Positions 49,677-58,901 of a stretch of 64,000 bases of DNA are shown here, one piece after another. Origin of the DNA: Paenibacillus_E sp040812395 (GTDB lineage: Bacteria; Bacillota; Bacilli; Paenibacillales; NBRC-103111). The stretch covers positions 248,001-312,000 of the forward strand of contig NZ_JBFNXH010000003.1 in assembly GCF_040812395.1 (NCBI RefSeq), read 5' to 3'. Under the pieces are notes generated by a model. It did not search any database and was not told the origin of the DNA. It saw nothing but the letters and a program-made list of their open reading frames with translations. A program made the translations under genes and the position numbers. Position 1 is the stretch's first letter. Each line of letters opens with the position of its first letter.

Positions 49677-51182
49677 TTATGCAGTTTCAGCAACTTGCAT
49701 TTCTAATAACTTGCGGAATGAATTTCCGGAGAGCACTTCCTCTTTCATCAAAATATCAAAAGAATGGTCAAACACGCGGCGCTGCTGTTCCAGCAGTTCT
49801 TTGGTGCGCAGCATGAGCGCATCCATGATCGCCGTGTTCTCTTTCATGAGCTGATCTTTCGTTACCATCTCACGATCCATAATGCCTAGTGCTGTTAATC
49901 CGGAATCCATCATATTGCGAACCATCGATAACGCTTGTTCAAAATCATTGCGCGAGCCTGTACTGCGGCCTCCGTAGAAAATCTCTTCAGCCGCTGCTCC
50001 GCCTAATGCAATCATAATCTGCTCTTCGATATAATCCTTCGTATATAAATAATGATCTTGAGGCGGATTATGCCGGACATATCCCAATGCTTTCCCGCGA
50101 GGGCTGACCGTTACTTGAGAGACACTTCCGGGACGAACGAGTTCTGCGACAATCGCATGTCCAAGCTCATGATAGGCTACTCGCTCTTTCTCTTCCCGAG
50201 TTGCTTCCTTGTCTGTTCTTTCGCCCATCATCACTTTATCAATGGCCGACGCAAGATGCTGCTGCTCAATTTCAGACTTTTCTTCACGCAGCGCATAAAT
50301 AGCCGCTTCATTCAGTACACTTTCCAACTGGGCTCCGGAAAATCCGAAGGTTTGTTCCGCTATGGCATCCAAGGAAACTTGTGCCGCAAGCGGTTTATTC
50401 TTCACGTGAATATCAAGGATGGACAAGCGGCCTTTTTTATCAGGTAAATCCACATCGATGTGGCGGTCGAAACGGCCCGGACGCAATAATGCGCTGTCCA
50501 GCATTTCCTTCCGATTCGTCGCAGCCATAATCAGAATGCGCGGCGCATCTGTCGTATGAATACCGTCCATTTCGGTCAACAATTGATTCAACGTTTGATC
50601 ATATTCACGGTGCTGCCCGCCATCGCGTTTACCGCCAATGACATCAATCTCATCAATGAAAATAATCGCGCTCTCTTTACCTTCTTTCGCAGCACGAGTG
50701 CGCGCTTCTTTAAATAGATCACGTACACGGCTTGCACCAACGCCAACGTACATTTCAACGAATTCACTGCCGGATGCAGCCATATAGACCGAGTTCGTAT
50801 AGTGTGCGGCTGCTTTCGCCATCAACGTTTTCCCAGTTCCCGGAGGACCTGTTAACAGAATCCCTTTCAAAGGGCGAATTCCTAACTGTTTAATCTGATC
50901 ATGCTTAATCAGAAAATCGAGTGCTTCCATCAATTCTCGTTTGGCACGGTCTTGACCGCCGATTTCGTCGAAAGTTAAATAAGATGGCGTTCGATTTTTA
51001 CTTTTCCGATCGCTGCCGCCTGCCGAAATGCCGACACCGCCGCGGCTCCGAATCATAAAAAACAACGAAACCCCCAGCACGGCCACAAACAACAAAGGAA
51101 TCACATTCACGCCTACAAAGGCTAAGAAAATGAGAAGAACGGGAACAAAACCAATTCCTATTTCTTTATAAATTTTACTCAT
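49677..51182 (-). CDS. FtsH-like membrane AAA+ zinc protease, compact form
   Basis: A membrane-anchored ATP-dependent protease of 501 residues. Two hydrophobic segments at about residues 11-25 and 27-44 are almost adjacent; the extracytoplasmic domain of about 70 residues that FtsH normally carries between its helices is missing. The AAA+ part shows Walker A GPPGTGKT (about 112-119), Walker B IIFIDEIDVIGGKR, and the second region of homology NRKEMLDSALLRPGRFDR. The protease domain carries the zinc site HELGH and the FtsH-type C-terminal helices (GAAAEEIFYGG). All catalytic residues are present. Its start overlaps the preceding membrane-protein gene by 8 bases, so the two are likely partners. 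Confidence 0.88.
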   Translation of the reverse strand: MSKIYKEIGIGFVPVLLIFLAFVGVNVIPLLFVAVLGVSLFFMIRSRGGVGISAGGSDRKSKNRTPSYLTFDEIGGQDRAKRELMEALDFLIKHDQIKQLGIRPLKGILLTGPPGTGKTLMAKAAAHYTNSVYMAASGSEFVEMYVGVGASRVRDLFKEARTRAAKEGKESAIIFIDEIDVIGGKRDGGQHREYDQTLNQLLTEMDGIHTTDAPRILIMAATNRKEMLDSALLRPGRFDRHIDVDLPDKKGRLSILDIHVKNKPLAAQVSLDAIAEQTFGFSGAQLESVLNEAAIYALREEKSEIEQQHLASAIDKVMMGERTDKEATREEKERVAYHELGHAIVAELVRPGSVSQVTVSPRGKALGYVRHNPPQDHYLYTKDYIEEQIMIALGGAAAEEIFYGGRSTGSRNDFEQALSMVRNMMDSGLTALGIMDREMVTKDQLMKENTAIMDALMLRTKELLEQQRRVFDHSFDILMKEEVLSGNSFRKLLEMQVAETA

Positions 51183-51705
51183 TCGGCCACACTCCTATCT
51201 GAGAAGATCTAGGGAGCATTACGAATTTCGTTGATTCACCATCCGAGAGCCGTATATAGACATACGAATTGTCCATTTCACTATCCACTTTCATATTCGG
51301 AACATCTGCCGCATATTTCTGCAATGTAGCCGGAATATCCGCATAATGCTTCGTTTCCATCGCTTGTGCAACCTCAAATAGAGCTTTCGACCACCATGCT
51401 TCAAGCTTTGCAGATGGGGTTCCCGTCACTTCAACATGGATCGTACGTTTGCCGATAACAGACGAACCCTCCGTTTGAATTTGATTCACAATATCACGTA
51501 AATTCGCGTCAGGTTTTAAAGTCAAATCAATATTCACTTCATTGCTGTCAAACTTCATCGTAGAGCTTACCACACCGGGAGCTTTGCCGATGATATCAGA
51601 TAAAGGATTTTCCATAGCTAGACTTGTATATGCAAACCAACCACCGAATAATACTGCGGAAGAGACAATCACACTCAGGACAACAGGTAAGAGACGTAGC
51701 TTCAT
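51175..51705 (-). CDS. single-pass membrane protein, partner of the FtsH-like protease
   Basis: A 176-residue protein with one N-terminal membrane helix (LPVVLSVIVSSAVLFGGWFAYTSLA) and an extracytoplasmic alpha/beta region. The outer part contains FDSNEVNIDLTLKPDANLRDIVNQI and a C-terminal VDSEMDNSYVYIRLSDGE stretch. I do not recognise the family. It overlaps the FtsH-like gene by 8 bases in the same direction and can only be presumed to work with it, perhaps as adaptor or as a stand-in for the missing outer domain. ATG follows GGGGGACG-type weak site. Confidence 0.75.
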   Translation of the reverse strand: MKLRLLPVVLSVIVSSAVLFGGWFAYTSLAMENPLSDIIGKAPGVVSSTMKFDSNEVNIDLTLKPDANLRDIVNQIQTEGSSVIGKRTIHVEVTGTPSAKLEAWWSKALFEVAQAMETKHYADIPATLQKYAADVPNMKVDSEMDNSYVYIRLSDGESTKFVMLPRSSQIGVWPNE

Positions 51706-51813
51706 CAGACAACGTCCCCCTTTCTATAATCTATTTTGTTAACTCGTCGCTTTTGCTATACGCCTAGTATATCATTCAGTATAGATGATTGCCCTATGAA
51801 AAGAGTGGAAACA

Positions 51814-51843
51814 TAAAAAAACTCAGCCTATTGCAAGCTGAGT
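51814..51843 (-). terminator. intrinsic terminator overlapping the end of ypmB
   Basis: ACTCAGC pairs with GCTGAGT, followed by TTTTTTT on the minus strand; the stem includes the last codons and stop of ypmB. Confidence 0.82.
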
Positions 51844-52316
51844 CGATACGTATCCATATAAGTGCCATCTTTAAAATTATAATAATCATAGAAATATCTC
51901 GTGCCGGTCTCGTCCTGCTTTTTATAGAAGACTTCCCACACGTAGACATTGCCTAGCTTTCCTGGAAGCACGCGCTGCACCTGATAGTCGAGTCCTTTTT
52001 TCAGCATCAATTCACGCACCTGCGCTTCGGTAAATGCATCATCAGTCATTTCTGTATGGACATCATTGCCATAAACCCAAACTAAAACAGATTGACCGAC
52101 TTTATCTTCACCATAGATAATCTTAAAAGGATCATCGCCATAGAACGATTCCACTCGGCTAGCTTTTGTCAGAATCGACTTTTCATACGCAATTTCAACA
52201 GCCTTACTGTTCTCATCCCAATGTTCATTCTGAACGTCCAAGTAAAAGCGGCTCAGAACAACACCAAGTGTTAATAAGATGAATACACTGAGCGCCACTG
52301 TTCTTTTCCAATTCAC
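51828..52316 (-). CDS. ypmB: YpmB-like membrane protein (DUF5590/PepSY-like)
   Basis: A 162-residue protein with an N-terminal membrane anchor (TVALSVFILLTLGVVLSRFYL) and an outer domain resembling DUF5590/PepSY folds (SFYGDDPFKIIYGEDKVGQSVLVWVYG; WEVFYKKQDETGTRYFYDYYNF). In Bacillus subtilis ypmB lies upstream of aspB-asnS-dnaD; here it is 5 kb upstream of asnS on the same strand with other genes between. The start is GTG at 52316 because GAGAGGAG lies 8 bases upstream. It begins 26 bases after mtaD, so both are probably co-transcribed. Function unknown. Confidence 0.8.
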   Translation of the reverse strand: MNWKRTVALSVFILLTLGVVLSRFYLDVQNEHWDENSKAVEIAYEKSILTKASRVESFYGDDPFKIIYGEDKVGQSVLVWVYGNDVHTEMTDDAFTEAQVRELMLKKGLDYQVQRVLPGKLGNVYVWEVFYKKQDETGTRYFYDYYNFKDGTYMDTYRLSLQ

Positions 52317-52342
52317 TAACCGCTCTCCTCTCAAAATGACGT

Positions 52343-53638
52343 TTATCCAATCAATTTATTAAAGCATTGCTCAAACTCTCGTTTGATTTTTTCTTCATCC
52401 AGCGTCAAACATACGCCTTTTTGAACGATCCAATTTCCGTCTACGCACACATCAACTACATCATTTGCTGAAGCAGAGTAAACAATATGTGAAACAAAAT
52501 CGGTTTTCGGCAAGAAATGCGGTTGATCGATATCCAACGCGATAAAATCAGCCTTCATCCCTGGCGAGAGCTGCCCCACATCCTGCAGCCAAATAGATTC
52601 TGCCCCCATCACAGTGCCCATCTGAAGTGCTTCAGCGGCAGGAACAGCTGTAGGATCACCTGATACGCCTTTATGAATTAAAGCAGCAAGACGCATTTCT
52701 TCAAACATGTCCAAATTGTTGTTGGATGCTGCGCCATCTGTTCCTAGCGATACTTTCACACCGGCACGCAGCAGTTCAGGCACTCGGGCAACACCGCTGG
52801 CAAGCTTCAGGTTGCTTCCTGGATTATGCGAGACGCGCACATCGTATTGTTTTAAAAGTTGGATTTCTTCATCTGTGAGGTGCACGCCATGCGCAACTAG
52901 CGTCGGTCTTGAGAATACGCCGAGTTTCTCCAAGTGAGCGACAGGTCGAAGACCGTATTGATCCACATTCGCTTGAACTTCGCGGCTTGTTTCCGACATA
53001 TGCGTATGAATCGGCAAGTTCAAATCATGCGCTGCTTGCACAATTCGTTCAATATAGTCGGGCGGACATGTATAAGGCGCATGTGGAGACATCATTGCAG
53101 TAATACGTCCATTCGCTTGACCATGCCAGCTTTGTGCAAATTCAATTGCTTCTTTCAGCTTGGCATCTTGCACATCAGGAGGACATAACCCGATCACCCC
53201 GCGGGTCAGTACGCCGCGCATCCCTGATTGTTCAATGCCCTTTGCCACCTCATGCATATGATCGTACATGTCGACAATAGTCGTCGTTCCGCCTTTTATC
53301 ATCTCGACAATGGAAAGCAGCGTACCCCATTTCACGTCCTGGGAGCTGAACTTCGCTTCCATCGGCCACATTTTCTCTTCCAGCCAAATCTGCAGAGCGA
53401 GATCGTCGCCATAACCACGGAGCAATGACATGGCCGCATGGCCGTGCGTATTAACAAGACCCGGCATATAAAGCTTATTCGTCCCATCAATCAACTCATC
53501 ATAATTTTCTTTCGGTTCAGGTGCTTGCTCACCTATGTATGTAATACGGTCGCCTTCTATGACCATGCAGCCTTTAACTGAATTTTTTTCTTCATTAGTT
53601 GAAATAAATATTCCGTTCGTAATTAATGTTTTTTTCAT
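52343..53638 (-). CDS. mtaD: 5'-methylthioadenosine/S-adenosylhomocysteine deaminase
   Basis: Amidohydrolase that deaminates methylthioadenosine and S-adenosylhomocysteine to inosine forms. The 431-residue protein has the metal-site motifs NTHGHAAMSLLRGYGDDL, SPHAPYTC, IHTHMSET, VAHGVHLT and GTDGAASNNNLDMFEE, the last with the metal-binding Asp. The LLRGYxDDLxLxxWLxxxxWPxE signature is characteristic of the MtaD group. This links it to the mtn salvage genes 8 kb away, as another route of methylthioadenosine disposal. Starts after GAGAGGAAAC. Heads an mtaD-ypmB unit. Confidence 0.92.
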   Translation of the reverse strand: MKKTLITNGIFISTNEEKNSVKGCMVIEGDRITYIGEQAPEPKENYDELIDGTNKLYMPGLVNTHGHAAMSLLRGYGDDLALQIWLEEKMWPMEAKFSSQDVKWGTLLSIVEMIKGGTTTIVDMYDHMHEVAKGIEQSGMRGVLTRGVIGLCPPDVQDAKLKEAIEFAQSWHGQANGRITAMMSPHAPYTCPPDYIERIVQAAHDLNLPIHTHMSETSREVQANVDQYGLRPVAHLEKLGVFSRPTLVAHGVHLTDEEIQLLKQYDVRVSHNPGSNLKLASGVARVPELLRAGVKVSLGTDGAASNNNLDMFEEMRLAALIHKGVSGDPTAVPAAEALQMGTVMGAESIWLQDVGQLSPGMKADFIALDIDQPHFLPKTDFVSHIVYSASANDVVDVCVDGNWIVQKGVCLTLDEEKIKREFEQCFNKLIG

Positions 53639-53883
53639 ACTAAAGTTTCCTCTCTCTGCTCATTATATAGATAAGATCTGCTTTTCCAACTGTACAACTT
53701 CGGGCTAGTAAAATCAAGAAACTCCGATATGTTGAGAAATTGTAAAATGACACCGAATTAACGTTGCTTTCAATAGATATATTATGATATTTTTAATTCC
53801 GTGAGTTTTTTCTACAATTTGGTCTAATTATGTTGTAAATTCGATCAAAATCTTGTACATATAGAAAAATTTAGGAGGCATTT

Positions 53884-54510
53884 ATGACAACGCTATTCAC
53901 GAAAAAAGGCGAGATCGATTTTTTGCAGCTATTAATCCGCTCAGCTGAGAATGGACTCAAGACGGCGCAATTGTTTCGAACTGCCATGATGGGGGACAAA
54001 CCGCCTGTCGAGTACGTCAAAGCTATTAATGATCTGGAACACGAAGGCGACTCGATTACGCACGAAATTTTCAAAGGCTTGAACAAAGTGTTCATTACCC
54101 CTCTGGATCGTGAAGACATTATGGAGCTGGCTTCCAAGCTGGATGACGTGACTGATGGCATTGAAGCGACGATCGCGCGTTTTGACTATCTCAGCGTTTC
54201 TTATACAGATTCGTATATGAAAGAATTTTCTGCCGTCATTGTGGACTCCTGCCAGCACATGCTGGATGCGTTCAAATTGCTGGCTAAGAAAAAATATATG
54301 CAAATCCCCGAACATACGGTAGCGATTAACAGCCTCGAAAACGATGGCGATCGCTTGATGCGCGAAGGAATTCGCCAAATTTTCATCGCTCGCAAAGACC
54401 CCTACGAGGATTTCAAGCTAAAAGAAATTTATGAACGGCTAGAAGAAACGACTGACGCCTGTGAAGATGTAGCTAACATTCTTGAAAGCGTGGTTCTTCG
54501 CTATTCATAA
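53884..54510 (+). CDS. DUF47/PhoU-like accessory protein of phosphate transport
   Basis: An all-helical cytoplasmic protein of 208 residues with the DUF47 (PhoU-like) pattern: DFLQLLIRSAENGLKTAQLF, INDLEHEGDSITHEIF, PLDREDIMELASKLDDVTDGIEA, INSLENDGDRLMREG and ERLEETTDACEDVANILESV. The repeated E-x-x-x-D motifs are typical metal-binding positions of PhoU proteins. The pit-type transporter gene follows after 88 bases, a very common pairing in which the DUF47 protein is thought to regulate the transporter. AGGAGG precedes ATG. Confidence 0.92.
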   Translation: MTTLFTKKGEIDFLQLLIRSAENGLKTAQLFRTAMMGDKPPVEYVKAINDLEHEGDSITHEIFKGLNKVFITPLDREDIMELASKLDDVTDGIEATIARFDYLSVSYTDSYMKEFSAVIVDSCQHMLDAFKLLAKKKYMQIPEHTVAINSLENDGDRLMREGIRQIFIARKDPYEDFKLKEIYERLEETTDACEDVANILESVVLRYS

Positions 54511-54598
54511 GGCTCATCTGTGGCGCCTTGCATACGAAGGAAACTCAGCTTTATGCTTACGACGCTAGTTTTCTCGCGAAAACTCTTAGGAGGAAATC

Positions 54599-55600
54599 AT
54601 GTTAACCTATCTGATCGTCATCGTGGCCCTGGCATTGCTATTTGATTTCATCAACGGATTTCACGATACGGCCAATGCAATTGCTACATCCATTTCAACC
54701 AGAGCATTAAGTCCACGTATCGCGGTTATGATGGCTGCTACGTTAAACTTTGTTGGGGCTGTAGTGTCTTCGGAAGTTGCCAAGACCGTCGGAGGAAGCA
54801 TAGCAAATCCGGCCAAGATCGAAAATGGTGTGGAAATTGTCATCGCCGCTCTACTCGCAGCAATCATCTGGAATTTGTTGACTTGGTATCTCGGCATACC
54901 GTCTTCATCTTCTCATACGCTCCTTGGCGCCTTAGCAGGAGCCGTTATTGCTGGTGCAGGCATTCATGCTGTTAACTGGAGCGGCTTCACGTCGATTATT
55001 ATCATTTTAATTTTGTCGCCCATCATTGCATTCGCTCTCGGTTATCTCATCATGGTGCTTATCAAATACATCATTCTTTGGTCAGGAAATACTTCAAGAT
55101 CCAAATTAAATCGCATGTTCCGTACTTTGCAAATTTTATCTGCCGGATTATTGTCCTATTCCCACGGTGGAAACGATGCTCAAAAAGCAATGGGCATCAT
55201 CGTCTTCGGACTTGTGGCAGCGGGCTATCAGACAGATTTAAACGTACCGCTGTGGGTTAAAATTGCGGCAGCTTTAGCCATGGGACTCGGAACTTCCATT
55301 GGCGGATGGCGGATTATTAAAACCATTTCCGGCAAAATTGTCAAAATCGAGCCGATCAATGGCTTTGCGGCGGATTTAACATCCGCAATCGTTATTCAAT
55401 TCTCTACACACATCGGTAAACCGCTATCCACTACACATGTTATTTCTTCAGCAATTATTGGTACAGGCAGCGTGCTCCGTTTCCATGAGGTTCAGTGGGC
55501 AACTGTCGGACGCATGCTGATTACTTGGGTGATTACAATTCCGATTTCTATTGCGTTAGCGTTCTCGATTTATTTCCTCCTCTTCAGGCTCATTTTTTGA
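54599..55600 (+). CDS. pit: low-affinity inorganic phosphate transporter, PiT family
   Basis: A membrane symporter of 333 residues with about ten hydrophobic segments. The PiT signature occurs twice: FDFINGFHDTANAIATSI near the N-terminus and SYSHGGNDAQKAMGII in the middle, plus GIPSSSSHTLLGALAGA and GKPLSTTHVISSAIIGTG. These are the duplicated phosphate-binding loops. It lies behind the DUF47 gene with TAGGAGGAAATC before ATG. Small PiT proteins of this length with DUF47 partners are common in Firmicutes. Confidence 0.93.
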   Translation: MLTYLIVIVALALLFDFINGFHDTANAIATSISTRALSPRIAVMMAATLNFVGAVVSSEVAKTVGGSIANPAKIENGVEIVIAALLAAIIWNLLTWYLGIPSSSSHTLLGALAGAVIAGAGIHAVNWSGFTSIIIILILSPIIAFALGYLIMVLIKYIILWSGNTSRSKLNRMFRTLQILSAGLLSYSHGGNDAQKAMGIIVFGLVAAGYQTDLNVPLWVKIAAALAMGLGTSIGGWRIIKTISGKIVKIEPINGFAADLTSAIVIQFSTHIGKPLSTTHVISSAIIGTGSVLRFHEVQWATVGRMLITWVITIPISIALAFSIYFLLFRLIF

Positions 55601-55692
55601 GTGGAAATTCACTAGGAAACCGGTTTTCTCGTTGAATTTCGTTATTTTTTGTGTTATTATGGGAGAAGCTGAAAGGCAATGCTACCGCCAAA

Positions 55693-55736
55693 GGGTACAA
55701 CCTCGATCGATTTCGATTCGGGATTGTACCTTTTTT
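55693..55736 (+). terminator. intrinsic terminator between pit and the neopullulanase gene
   Basis: GGTACAA (55694-55700) pairs with TTGTACC (55724-55730) around an inner ATCGA/TCGAT stem, then six T. It lies 92 bases after pit and 21 bases before the next ATG, so it could end pit transcription or act as an attenuator in the next gene's leader. Confidence 0.75.
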
Positions 55737-55757
55737 ATGTCGAGAGGAGAATGATAT

Positions 55758-57503
55758 ATGAATAAACATGCTGTGTATCATCGCGCAAAACAAAATTGGT
55801 CCTATGCTTACGATCGTCAAACCATTCACATCCGTATCCGCACTCAAAAAGGAGACGTGACTTCCGTCGATTTGCATTGCGGAGACAAATACGCCTGGGA
55901 GGAAACCAATCACGTTGTTCCTATGTCTCTATGGGTATCCGATAGCATGTTCGACTACTGGACAGCTGAAGTTCAGCCACCTTTCCGCCGTCTCATTTAT
56001 TATTTTGCCCTGCACGATGTTCAGGAAACGATCTATTTATCAGAAAAAGGCATAAGCAATAATAAACCTGAAAATTTCTATGAAGGCGTTTTCGATTTTC
56101 CTTATCTCAATGCCGTTGATGTCATAGAACCGCCTGCATGGGTGAAAGATGCAATCTTCTATCAAATATTCCCGGAGCGTTTCGCAAATGGCGATCCTTC
56201 GATTTCCCCGGCAAATGTTGAACCGTGGGGCGGTGTGCCTACGCCAACGAATTTCTTCGGAGGCGATTTGCAGGGCGTGATCGACCATTTAGATCACTTA
56301 ACCGAGCTTGGCGTTAACGCTATCTATTTCAACCCTCTATTCGCCGCGACAACGAATCATAAATACGACACGACTGATTATATGCAGGTTGATCCGCAAT
56401 TCGGCACTAATGAAACGTTGAAAGCTTTGGTGAAAGCTTGCCATGAACGTGGAATCCGTGTTTTGCTTGATGCCGTGTTCAATCACTCAGGCAAGCAATT
56501 TGCCCCATTTGTGGATTGTATCGAAAAAGGTGCGCAATCACGCTATGCGGATTGGTTCCATGTACGAGAATGGCCAATTCGTGTTGTTGATCGTATTCCA
56601 ACTTATGAAACGTTCGCATTTGAACCGCTTATGCCGAAACTGAATACAGAGCATCCTGAAGTCATAGCGTATTTATTGAATGTTGCCCGTTACTGGATTG
56701 AAGAAGTTGGGATTGATGGATGGAGATTGGATGTTGCGAATGAGGTTGACCATCATTTCTGGCGGGAGTTCCGCAAAATTGTCAAAACCGTCAATCCTGA
56801 GGCTTACATCTTAGGAGAAATCATGCATGACTCCCTTCCATGGCTGCAAGGTGATCAATTTGACGCGATTATGAATTATCCGTTCACCAATGCGGTGAAT
56901 GATTTCTTCCTGAACGATCGAATCGATGCCGCTAGTCTCGCTCATCGATTATCCGCACAGCTCTCCAGCTACCCTCAGCAAGTCAATGAGGTCGCTTTCA
57001 ACCTGTTGGGCAGTCATGACACCCATCGTATCTTGTCACTTTCTGGAGGCAATAAGGAGCTTGTGAAGCTGGCAACGTTGTTTCAGCATACGTACCTCGG
57101 TGTCCCATGCATTTATTATGGCGATGAAATCGGGGTGGACGGCGGGTACGATCCAGCTAATCGGAAGTGCATGGAATGGGATGAGTCCAAGCAGGATACG
57201 GAGTTATTTCAGTTTTTCAAAGCAATAACCCGGCTTCGTTTGGCTAATCCCACCCTACGAACAGGGAAGCTAGCCTTCCTCCAAGCAGAGGAGCAAAGCC
57301 ATATTATTGCTTACGAACGCTCAGATGAGAAAGATCAATTTTTGATTATCATAAATCGAGGTACAGAGAGCGCTGATCTCTTACTCCCCGTGACAAAAGG
57401 TCAATGGAAAAACGAATTTACGAACGAAACCATTGCCGCTAAAGCCAATCAGCTGCAAATTACTCTACCAGCACTCGGTTACGCTGTCTTGAGAGCAATT
57501 TAA
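55758..57503 (+). CDS. neopullulanase/cyclomaltodextrinase-type alpha-glycosidase (GH13)
   Basis: A cytoplasmic GH13_20-type hydrolase of 581 residues acting on cyclodextrins, pullulan or maltodextrins. It has the CBM34-like N-terminal domain (about residues 1-120) that forms dimers in this group. The barrel has the four conserved regions: DAVFNHSG, GWRLDVANE (nucleophile Asp), ILGEIMHD (acid Glu) and LLGSHDTHR. No signal peptide. The ATG follows GAGAGGAG. It stands alone between a terminator-like hairpin and a strong terminator. Maltogenic amylase activity is equally possible. It may help degrade imported dextrins or the glycogen made by the glg operon. Confidence 0.92.
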   Translation: MNKHAVYHRAKQNWSYAYDRQTIHIRIRTQKGDVTSVDLHCGDKYAWEETNHVVPMSLWVSDSMFDYWTAEVQPPFRRLIYYFALHDVQETIYLSEKGISNNKPENFYEGVFDFPYLNAVDVIEPPAWVKDAIFYQIFPERFANGDPSISPANVEPWGGVPTPTNFFGGDLQGVIDHLDHLTELGVNAIYFNPLFAATTNHKYDTTDYMQVDPQFGTNETLKALVKACHERGIRVLLDAVFNHSGKQFAPFVDCIEKGAQSRYADWFHVREWPIRVVDRIPTYETFAFEPLMPKLNTEHPEVIAYLLNVARYWIEEVGIDGWRLDVANEVDHHFWREFRKIVKTVNPEAYILGEIMHDSLPWLQGDQFDAIMNYPFTNAVNDFFLNDRIDAASLAHRLSAQLSSYPQQVNEVAFNLLGSHDTHRILSLSGGNKELVKLATLFQHTYLGVPCIYYGDEIGVDGGYDPANRKCMEWDESKQDTELFQFFKAITRLRLANPTLRTGKLAFLQAEEQSHIIAYERSDEKDQFLIIINRGTESADLLLPVTKGQWKNEFTNETIAAKANQLQITLPALGYAVLRAI

Positions 57504-57546
57504 AAAAACAATCCCAAACTCGTTAGAGTTTGGGATTGTTTTTTAT
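57501..57546. terminator. bidirectional terminator between GH13 and MATE genes
   Basis: Perfect 15-base-pair stem (AACAATCCCAAACTC/GAGTTTGGGATTGTT, loop GTTA) with A-run and T-run on the two sides, placed between two convergent genes. Confidence 0.93.
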
Positions 57547-58901
57547 TAAGCCGCTATATCTTTAACCAGATTGCGAATCCACTTTTTGGAGTAGATCCGT
57601 GTTAAGCCAAAGCCGAACCGTACGACCTCTTCAATCGAGAGAACGAGATAAACAACAAACACAGGCTGCTTCCAAACGAAAGACATGAGAACAGCTAAAG
57701 GTACGCCAACTATCCAGTTCGCTGTCGATTCCATCCCGAATACGAACTTACTGTCCCCCCCGCTGTTAAGTATCCCTCCCGCAATAATCATGTTCGCCAC
57801 TTTCACCCACAGAAACCCAGCGAAGACAAGGATAATGTACATCCCCAATCTGTGTGCTTCCTCTGAGATATGGTAAGCCGCTACATAAAACGGAGATATG
57901 GCAGCTATGATGAGTCCCAGCGCAATTGAAATCAGAATCCCTAACCGAATAAGGCGTTTGGCATAGTCCATAGCCGTACTCTCATCGCCCGCTCCTAATC
58001 GGTTACCCACAATGACGCCGGCTGCGCTAGCCAAGCCTGAAAGCAACCCAACGCTCAAGCCCTGCAGCGGGAATGTAATCGTCATCGCAGTCATCTCCGC
58101 AGTGCCCATTCGGCTGTACACCATCGCGTACACCGTTTCAGAAAGCACCCAGACCAGCTCGGTTAAGATGATGGGATAGGTTGTTTTCAGAAACTGTTGA
58201 AACAATGGTTTAGGGATGAGGAATAAATACTTCAAATCCACAGACCCTGGCAATCTGAACTTGTAAACGGCCCCGATAATAAGCAAGCATTCCACGATTC
58301 GGGCGATCAGTGTCGCTACGGCCGACCCCATCAGTCCCCATTGCGGCAAGCCGAAGTGACCAAAAATCAAACCATAATTTAAAACAATGTTAAGCCCCAC
58401 CGTAATTAAACTGACAACCATGGGCAGCTTCGCATGTTCGGTACTGCGTAAGATGGACGAGAACATCATCGTCAACATCATAGGCACATAGCTAAGCGAG
58501 ACGATTTTCAGAAATATGGATCCATCTCCTGTAACCCGTTCGTCCGTTGTAAACAAACCAAGGAACCACTCTGGAACAATGAATACGAATAAAGTAAATA
58601 GGACCGACAACACAAGTCCCCCGATTAAGCCTAAACCTAATACTTGCGAGACGCTCTTCTTTTCCCCTTTTCCCCAAAATTGGGCGGCATAGATGGAAAC
58701 GCCAGTCGATAACCCCGCTAATACAACTGAAATAATGCCATAAATTTTGGTGGACATGCCAACAGAAGAAATGGCTACATCACCGAGCTGTCCAACCATC
58801 AGCTGATCGGTCAAATAGAGCAAAGACATAATCAGACTTTGCAAAGTTACCGGTACGGCAATTTTAATTACTTGTTTGTAAAAATCATCTTTTCTGAACA
58901 T
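57546..58901 (-). CDS. MATE-family efflux transporter
   Basis: A 451-residue cation-drug antiporter of the MATE family with about twelve membrane helices. The two homologous halves are visible (IAVPVTLQSLIMSLLYLTDQLMVGQLG; TYPIILTELVWVLSETVYAMVYSRMG), together with AAQFWGKGEKK and IVGNRLGAG, typical NorM-type loops. The ATG at 58901 is taken as start; a start at 58922 would lengthen the overlap with the HAD gene from 34 to 55 bases. It is the last gene of the minus-strand operon from 64 kb. Substrate unknown. Confidence 0.9.
   Translation of the reverse strand: MFRKDDFYKQVIKIAVPVTLQSLIMSLLYLTDQLMVGQLGDVAISSVGMSTKIYGIISVVLAGLSTGVSIYAAQFWGKGEKKSVSQVLGLGLIGGLVLSVLFTLFVFIVPEWFLGLFTTDERVTGDGSIFLKIVSLSYVPMMLTMMFSSILRSTEHAKLPMVVSLITVGLNIVLNYGLIFGHFGLPQWGLMGSAVATLIARIVECLLIIGAVYKFRLPGSVDLKYLFLIPKPLFQQFLKTTYPIILTELVWVLSETVYAMVYSRMGTAEMTAMTITFPLQGLSVGLLSGLASAAGVIVGNRLGAGDESTAMDYAKRLIRLGILISIALGLIIAAISPFYVAAYHISEEAHRLGMYIILVFAGFLWVKVANMIIAGGILNSGGDSKFVFGMESTANWIVGVPLAVLMSFVWKQPVFVVYLVLSIEEVVRFGFGLTRIYSKKWIRNLVKDIAA

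Noticed and set aside
53639..53883. Pho box in the 245-base gap upstream of the DUF47-pit genes
   Set aside because: AT-rich, with a possible TTGTAA-17-TACATA promoter, but no clear tandem TTAACA-type Pho repeats were found.
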